DNA of 64,000 nucleotides, from the NCBI GenBank assembly GCA_964030785.1, contig OZ034968.1:34137686-34201685 (forward strand). The letters run 5' to 3'. Source of the stretch: Siderastrea siderea. Taxonomy: Eukaryota > Cnidaria > Anthozoa > Scleractinia > Rhizangiidae. Below are positions 12,901 through 21,900 of the stretch, one piece after another. How positions within the stretch are numbered: the first letter of the stretch is position 1; every line of letters starts with the position of its first letter. A program made the position numbers and the translations under genes. The notes below the pieces were generated by a model. That model did not search any database. It was not told the DNA's origin and saw only the letters and a program-made list of their open reading frames with translations.

Positions 12901-15900
12901 AAAACCACGAAAAATGGAAACTTTTGTTTGACTTGGAATCACGGAATTTTGGCGGTGAGGAAATTTTTCGAGGCAACCTCAGTAAAAAAGATTTGTCAAA
13001 ACATATCAAAATATCAGATACCTTTACTTCAGAAATACTCCATATCTGGACGGACATTAAATATGAGGCTAATATTTCCTCCATCGCGAACAGCTGAAGG
13101 CACAAAATCTATGGCAAAACTCCCTTATACGTGTCGGAAACAGACCCATACGCTACAGATCATGGTCTTTTCAGGGAGTTAGAACCGTGAATCATCTGAT
13201 AAAAGACGAGAACAATTTTCTATCTTTTACTGACTTTACAGACCGTTATAATATCAAAACAAACTTTCTCACTTTCCAAGGCGTGATTTCAGCTGTTAAA
13301 GCCCTTTGGAAAAGTAACGAGACCAATCTCCACAACGTTAACACCATATACGAGACTACTTTTGATACCTTTTTAAAGGCAAAAAAGCCAAATAGACTGG
13401 CGTACAAGATCCTCGTAAACAAAAAACAAAAGAGTCCCATTAATGCCCAAAGAAAATGGGCCGCAGAGCGCATGCTGGAAAACCAAGAAAATATTGATTG
13501 GAAGACAGTTTACCGGGCACCTTTTCTATGCACAAAAATTACAAAACTAATCGTCTTCCAATTTAAGCTTTTACACAGAAGATTAGCGACCAACATTTTT
13601 CTGACCAAAATAAAACTGAAAAATAACGAGCAGTGCACTTTTTGCCAAAATGATAGAGAGACTCTCATTCACCTTTTCTGGACTTGTGGGGAATCCAGCC
13701 TTTTTTGGCAAGGTTTCAAACAATGGGGAATTAACAGAGGAAAACTCCCAAATGTTATTAATCTAACGCCATGTCTGATATTAGGGTTAAAACCAAACAG
13801 AAACAAGAGCATAAATTCCCATTTTCTGATTGCCAGATTCTTTATCTGGACATGTAAAATGTGCAACATTTCTCCCAAGATTGAAAACTTCTCCCCTTTC
13901 TTCTCACGTTATGACACAACATACGCTATTTCCTAATTTAAATGTAAAGCAAAGCCATGCAAATACCTCTGCCTCTCTCTCTTTCGTTCTTTTTTTTCAC
14001 TTTATTCAGATGTTTGTACTTTCTCTCCTTTTTTTTCTTTTCCCTTTGTACTACTTGTAATTAAGATAAAACAAATGAACTTAAACACCATTGTAAGTAA
14101 TATAAGTAATGTAAACATTGCAAATAGATCATTGTTATGTAAGTGATTTGTCTGCATTGAAATCGTCTCAGTACCCGATTTTAATTTTAACTAATGTTAA
14201 TACTATCCGGTAGGGTACAGTACTGTAAGTAACGTTCAAAGTATTGTATTGATTGTAGCAATGTTTTTAAGTATTGTATTGTAATGTTAGTGATTGTGGT
14301 GCATCAATAAAAAAAATGATAAATAAAAAAAAAGTATTTTTCACCTCTGATCTCCAAATCGGGGATAGCAGCTGGTCTGATTGTCTTTTCTTCTAGTCCC
14401 TTTTGAATTGTCCGTTTTCGTCTCCAAGACATGTGTTCAACTTCTACCAAGAGCATTTAAAGAACAACAGTGATTAACAGCCAATTTACTTCGCGTCTCG
14501 TTTCAGTTATAAAATAGAGAATCCCTAAATGTAAGAAATAAACAATTTTGTCAAAGTGTCCTTAAAATGATAAAAATAATAGCAGTGTTTTAGTAGTTGA
14601 CCCAAAGCACGTTCCTTAGTACAGCTTGAAGTTAACTTTATAAGACAGCTTATATTCTTCTAGTAAAATAAAATAAAGACCGCTGGCGTCATTCGCTTAA
14701 TTGTTTTAATTCGTTGAACGTCTGTACACGTCCTTCCGGTATGTCAAGTGGTTTAAGGCAACTTAACAAGGCAAACTGAATTTTGCAGGCTCTTGTTGGA
14801 AAAAAACAAGTTGACCAGCGTAGCCGTAGCAAAACAGCTAGTTACCAGCATTTGCAACGACGCCATTGAAATCCTAAGTTCGAAACTGAGATAATCTTAC
14901 TTCGACAAAAACAATCACATGAAAGCGAGAAAATTTCGATACTTTGTACTGCAATATATGAAAAAAGTCATCAAATAAAAGGGCTACTGCCATTTGTCTT
15001 GATGACATAATTATATGGAGCTCACCGTGGCTGCCTCCACTTGTCTTTTTAGATGTTGAAGGAAGGCCATCTGTCTCCTCGATATGCGCTCTGAGTGTCT
15101 CGATTTCTTTCTTCAAACTTTCTATTTTTTCCTGGTGACACTTATTCTCCGCTTGTCTAAGTTTTGAATAAAAATGCCTCTCTTCACTCTCTTGTGTGCT
15201 GACGTACACGAATGAATCCGAATTTCGTCTTGCCCTTCTCATCGGCATTGCTGAGTCGCTCTTTTGTTGTTCTGGGAAGCAAATACACTTTTACTGAAGA
15301 ATGGATGTGTAACAACTAAAACTAACTAACTTAATAAGTATGTCACTGTGCGTTTGAAAACTAAAGGATGCATTAACAAGAAAAACTAAATCAGGCAACA
15401 GATCTTCCAAAAAGGAGTTGACAGTCTTGATACGTGTTGAAAGCGGCGTCGATCAATCGTCTTGCTTCAGTGCTAAATCCAATTTAAAGAAGATTTGGTA
15501 CCAAAGGGTGTACCAAGTCAGCAAACTGGGACTTTAAAAAAGATTTCATATAGAAGAAGGTTACTCTGTGGAAAAAGATTGATGTTATTCATTGTTAATT
15601 AAAATCAGATATTTACCTTGATTTTCAGGGACGATTAAGCTTAAACAGGCATCGTTAAACTCCTGCTCATCAATATGTACTGTTACGATCACCTCCTCTC
15701 CGTTGGCCATTTGTCTGATGTCTTCCGTCACCAAAAAGTTTTGGAGATTTCTTTGTAGTGTGCCATCCTGATAACGTTCCCACAGTGCCTTGAGAGCTGG
15801 CATATTTTCTGCTTGGACAGTGAAGCACACTGAGCTTTCACTTACTGTGCGTAGATTAGTCTGTTCTGGAAGAACTGCTTCTTCAAGAGCGTGCACGAAG

Positions 15901-18900
15901 TCTCCGAAAGACGCTTCACGAGGACCTCTACTGAGGATCTTGAGAATACTAACTGCCACTTTTGTTCCATTCATCGTAGAGAATTTACAGAGGACCTTTT
16001 CAGCTGTTAAAATAACAACCAGAATAAAAACAGAAGAGCGCAATTTTGTTATATTAAAGCTCAGTTTGAAACAACAAACATTTACTGAATACGAGGTCGT
16101 GGGATATAAACCATAAAATTCTCTGAGAGACCCCCGGGGGTGTTCCCTACAGTCGTCTATAAGTGGATGCTCTACCCTAAATGGGTGCCTTTTTTGCGCT
16201 TCCAATATACGAAAGGGAAGGGAAATTTGATGTTTTAGTATTTTAAAGGGTCACCGAAACAAACCTAAACTAAAATGATGGCAGCTAAATCGAAGTGCAA
16301 TAACTCTATGAAAGCTTGGAGCGTTCGATCGAGTGTTTAAAAGTCCACGATGATCTACTGCTTTTAGCTTACGTTTGAGATACAAAATTGTTTAATTTTC
16401 GTTCTAGGTATGGAAGGGTCGATCAAAACTAGTATATTAAAGGGTAAGGGCTTGAACCTTGGGGCGGAGGTAGAGATCCCCGTACCAACTACCAATGATA
16501 TTCGACTCCGTTATAGAGAACTTGGAGAAAACTTATAGAGCTGTTAGAATTGAATGACAAGCAGACTATAAAATACAAAAAGTCAAGGTAACTTCTGATT
16601 AATACTTTATAATATACAATCCACGAGTATTTAGCACTTCTTAGGTGCCTTTTACATAACAGGCAATACTGATTAAATTTATATCTAAATAGTACTCACC
16701 TCCGATCAACTGTTTAACGGTTGAGTACAAACCAACTGCTGGAGCTAAAATTTCACAAATAGAAAGATTACTTGATTAACAACTGGCAACAGAGCTCATG
16801 AATAGACTGCCTTCCGGTATAAGGCTCCTCTTTAAAAGGCTGGTAACTAACTTCTTAGCACGCTTTAGTTATTCGTCTACCTCCTCCCAGACAGAGCAGG
16901 TGGATAAATTTTCTAGCATGGCTTCTACATGGAGTGGCTCCACTGACGGACTCTTTAATCCAGGTGAAAACTGCCTAACGTACTTCTAGACTCGCAGACA
17001 TTCCTTTGCATGCACTTTTTTATAGCAGGATGGAAAATTCTTCTGATAATCTATCCTTCACTTGTTTCCTCAGGTTAACATAGAGAGATCCTATAGGAGG
17101 CCAGTGTGCAATACCCACAACACGTGCTAATCAAGAGCATGTATAGGAGAGGGGTCTAAAAACACATAAAGTACCGTATTTTCTCGATTAAACTTTTGAG
17201 AAAATTCAATGTTAGGAATAGTGATCATGATTAATCTCTTCTCGGCCCCGAGAAGGAACGCTTATGACCTAGGCCCCGTATACCCTGCGTTTATTCGAGA
17301 TCCGGCTTTCCAGAACTGAAATACGGTATAGTATTTTCCACATCCTATTATTATCGAGCTTGTAGAGTATGTAGTTTCCATATCAGCCGGTATCTACAAC
17401 TGGGGAGGCAATCTTTGTATAAAATTAGCTAGATTATTAATGTTCTGCTAAAGAAGGGTTTCATGGTGAAGGAGGGAGTCTGTACGTTTTGAAGGTTCTA
17501 ATAAAGGAGGCAAATTTAGTCGGCGGTCTATTAATGAAGTTTATGATACTTAAAACGTAGTTATCTAAGGAGGGCTTGGTGAGGGAGTAGTCTCTTTATG
17601 AAGTATATTTTAGGTAGTTACCATCTTGTAAGAAAACTGAACAGAAAAAAATGAGGGCACAGAATATTGTTGACAAGGCTCAGGGATGCTTGATTCCGAA
17701 GGAAGATAAAACTTGAAACCTCCAAGATATCATTAATTTAAATAAAGTGGATACCTTACCTACAACAATAGTGTTCACAGCATCGGTAGCTCGGTCTGAA
17801 ATAAAATAAATGAAGTACCATTACATAATGTATTATGACAAATGCCATATGCATTGTTGCCAAAGTTTAAAAAAAAATAATAAGTAAAGGGGCAATGTCA
17901 TCTATTTTTAGCACGCGTTTGAAAAATCCAGATGGCATATTATTTGCATCAATGGAAGCCGAAAACAATGACCCATGCAGTTTTGCCAAAAATGGATACC
18001 TTAATCTATCCTAACTGCAAGGGTTTAATCGTGTACCTTCAGAGGTGTCTCCAGTCTTATGCGTGTAGCGCTTCGGCTCAGTTTCGCCGCAGATACCCCA
18101 AACCTTATATCAAACTAAAGCTTATAAAATTGGCTATTTGAATATGTTACTAACTTTTCACGAATACGAATTTTTAAGTTTTCCGCGAAGTCTGAATGTG
18201 AAGGTCTAGATCGCCTTTTGAAAGCTCCAGCTCGAAGGGAATTTTAAATTTTGCCATTTTTTTTCTTGTTGAAAGTCCGGCACATAAGGGCTAAAAAATA
18301 GTATTGGGTTTTCCTTTATTCAGCCGCGTTTAAAAGCTTTCGAACACTTTCTAAATCGCAAGAAAAAAAAAACGGCGTAACCGCACAGAAATGGTTCTTA
18401 ACGAAAAAATGTGTAGAATTATCAAATTCCCCGAAAGGTTCTTGTTGTAGAAGCGTCAAGCTAGCGACTCTCCAAATTTGATTAAAATCGAACAAATCAC
18501 CTTTGAGTTGGAACTCTTTAAAGTGCCACCTTCTAGCGAAAAATGAGTGTCGAGAAATAGCGCTCCACAGAAAATCTTCGCTACGCAAACAAACACCTTT
18601 GCCGACAGTAGATCAATCAGTGCGTGCTATTTCATCTTCCGGTCACCTCCCGTGGAAATTTCGCGCAATATTCTCTCCACGTAAATCCTCGTGTTCCTAA
18701 CATTTAAACGTCCTACCATTTTGTTGAATTTCTTTCAATGTTGGACGTCGTTTCACTGATATCATCGTGATGCATGGGGAGAACTTAAAAGAGCAAAAAC
18801 CTCAAGCCAACCAGCTCGGCCTAAACTGAAGCGGCGCGGGAAAAAAAGCGAAGCGAAGCGAACTGAAACTGAGCGCTGTGGAGCGTTGTGATTGAATCAG

Positions 18901-21900
18901 TACAACTGCAGCAGCTCTTTTAAACAGCGCTTCTTATATTGGTTGAATGGGTACTTATTGTAGTGTCAAGCTTAGCAAAGCTTATAATTGAAAAATGCTC
19001 AAAGGGCTTGTTTTTACTTGCGTTATGAAGCAATCGCATAGCGCGTGTTCCACAGACAATTGTTTGTCCGTTTCTCGCCGGCAAATAGGGAATTTTTAAA
19101 GGCAATTGTTGGTATCCAAAAGAGTGAAATAAAGTAACAACAAAAGAGCGGTTTCATCGGGATCTGATAGGCCAATGTACAAATGAGTGAAACTATTAGC
19201 TGTGACAGCAAGCGAGGTTCCCTGCGAAGAGATCAAAAGGTCGTCTCCCAGCGTTGGCTACTTACCACGGGCTACACTGTATTAACAAATCTAAAATGAT
19301 AAAATTCTTCTTTTTGCATTAAAATCAAAACATTAGAATAAAATCAAAAGAGAACACGGGTAAAACAAGATGAATTTAAATTCGCTATCTCTTTGCTGTC
19401 AGTTCTTTGTTTACGCTATGCGGGAGCCGGTAGAGTACCAGTTATCAGGTTATTTGAATGGTTGTGTGTTCTAAACTGTATGTATGTTAGCTCGCTTGTT
19501 ATGGGTTGCTCTACTATCCCAAAGAGATCAAACTGAGGTACAACAATGTATTCCATCGAACTGCAGTGATAACAGATTCCGTACGTTTCAGCATAGTTTG
19601 CGCTCGCACAATATTATTTGGTAACTATACTTTACTATCACCATCGTCTGGCGATTCACTATCATTACCGCGATTAAAATCAGTCCAAACATTCAATAAC
19701 CCTCTTTCTTCAGTTCTAAGGATATTTTGCCTGCTCGCTCCGATACTTTCCTCGTGATTGGAAGGGTGTGATGGCCATTCCCGATGTAGCCTGCGAGCAG
19801 GCTCACTTAGTGTGTTATTCGCGCGAGTATCTTGGCGGCGGAAGTCGAGCCGGCGAGAAGAATGGGCCGAGGAAAAGTGAGCCTGCACGAAAGCCATTGA
19901 ATTTTGAATTCTCCGCGTTCGTCCACGAACGCAGCATTCTGATTGGATTGAAATGACAGGCGATGACAGAATTTATTATTGTGACAAGTGGTCTTATTGT
20001 TTGTGGCCTTTCCCAGATTTTTAGACTGCTCGCAGTCTATCGCCGGGTTTTTCAATCGATTCAATTTCTTAACGTGACTCGACTAGTTGCGTCTGGTTAG
20101 CGATTGCGCTTTTGTGTCATTTTTTAGAATATCAGCCACGTTTGTTTCGCTTATTTGCAGCCTGGTTTTAGTGCGTGGTAGTTTTCAAGCCTCTCTTCTT
20201 GGGATCTCCGTAATGAAAGGATCTGTAAGACTTTATTTACCATGCAATGGGCATTATCTGGCTATCGCAACGAAAGCCCCAGGTCGTAAATGAAAGAACA
20301 TTATCTTGCAGTCTTCGGTTATTTGTTATTGTGGGAAGATGGTATCGCTTGCTCCTGGTGAAGTATTCTGCGGTATCGGCTTGATACTCTTTGTAATTAC
20401 AAATTTCATGTCCATGGAGTTCTATATTTTAACTTCTTATGCGCTCTCGTGCATCGATTCCGAGTCATCTGCACAGATGCCTTCGCGATTTGATTTTGCG
20501 AGCATTCCTAGTTCCATACTTATTACGAAAACGCGGCAAAAATTGTCAACTGTGTTTTATAATTTTCTTTTGCGCTATCGTGGCACATTCATAAAGAAAT
20601 CGATCCTCTCGAGTGTGAAAATCTGCTGTCGTGTGGCAAGCCGTCACTGCCAAAAACCTGTCGACTTGTAAACACCCCACTACTATTTGCGGGATAGTGT
20701 AGTCCTAGCCTGTTCCAGGCGTTCAGATAGTGGAGCGAGAGCAAAAACTAAAGCGAGCGAAAGAGCGGGAAAAAACGAGGGGAGACTGGGGGAGAGGAGT
20801 CTCCCCTCGTTTTTTTTTCCCGCTCTTTCGCTCGCTTTATTTTTCGCTCGCGCTCCACTATCTGAACGCCTGGAACAGGCTAGTGTAGTCCTTTCATTTT
20901 AATTATAAAATTGACTAATAAACTTTGAACCTTGAATATTGAACGAACTAGCGACTTCTCGCCAGCTAGCGAGTTCACTAGCGAGAAATTGAAAACTCGT
21001 TAGCTAGCGAGTTCACTAGCGAGAAATTGAAAATTCTCAAGCGAGAACTCGCTAGCTAGCGAGTTCACTGGTGAGAAAATGAAAACTCGCTAGCGAGAAC
21101 TCGCCAGCTAGCGAGTTCACTAGCGAGAAAATGAAAACTTGTTAGCGAGAACTCGCGAGCTCTCTAACGAGAAAATGAAAACTCGCTAGCGAAAACTGAA
21201 ACTTTTCTACAGCAACTCATCCATAGCTTTCCAGGACTCGACCGTGTATTTCTAAAACTGACCATATAATTTTTGTAACTCGACCATATATTTCCAAAAC
21301 TGACCATACAAATTTTACGATGATCTTGGAAGCTGTTTGGACCGGTACTAGTCGATAGGCTTTTGGCAGTGACGGCTTGCCCTAGTCGTGTTTGTTTACA
21401 TTTTGCTTCGCTTGTATTGGTTAGATATTTGATACCTTGACAGTTGAGACTTGTCACCTCGCAGGGGCGGAATTCAAAATTCAATGTCTTTCGTGCAGGC
21501 TCACTTTTCCTCGCCCCATTCCTCTCACCGGCTCGCTTCGCTCGCCGCCAAGATTGTCGCGCACAAATTCCCCAAACAAGTGAGCCCGCTCGCAGGCTAT
21601 TCCCGATGATATGAACCTTTGTCTGATGCAGCGAGGCTACAACGTGTTTCCTCTGTCATGCTTTTCTTGTCTACTGAGTTTTCCTCTCTTTTTCGCTTCT
21701 TGGAGTCAGCCCACGGACATTTCCGCGGCCTGTGGGTTTCCATAGCAAAGTCATAACTTAGAAAAACCGGGCTCTAACGACAAAAATGTAACATAAACGG
21801 ACATAGAACTCTTCGGGAAACGATAAATATCGCGGCTCTCCCGTAAACAATCTTTCCCGCGAAAATCGTTCTGGATGGCTGCACTCGCATCAATTAGCTG

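Larger units (their letters stand above)
8864..14332 (+). mobile_element. Near full-length L1-like (Tx1-type) non-LTR retrotransposon, inactive
   Basis: The element is flanked by an exact 15-bp target duplication AGTATTTTTCACCTC (8849-8863 and 14333-14347) and ends in an A-rich tail. It holds a 5' UTR from GGAGACTGGGCCCGG, a coiled-coil ORF1, and an ORF2 with endonuclease, reverse transcriptase and a C-terminal zinc motif. Several frameshifts and stop codons have killed it. It lies in the large intron of gene A. Confidence 0.9.
19787..21599. mobile_element. TAGCCTG-family TIR element 1 (1.8 kb)
   Basis: It starts TAGCCTGCGAGCAGGCTC and ends in the inverted CGCTCGCAGGCTA, with an exact 9-bp target duplication TTCCCGATG (19778-19786, 21600-21608). 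The long subterminal inverted repeats include GTGAGCCTGCACGAAAG and CTTTCGTGCAGGCTCAC. It contains a nested family member (20706-20882) and a minisatellite (20945-21190). The open frame at 20306-20671 carries no transposase motif that I recognise. Confidence 0.85.

Noticed and set aside
20306..20671. 121-codon frame as transposase of TIR element 1
   Set aside because: No DDE/DDD pattern, no zinc finger, no similarity that I recognise; low-complexity hydrophobic text.
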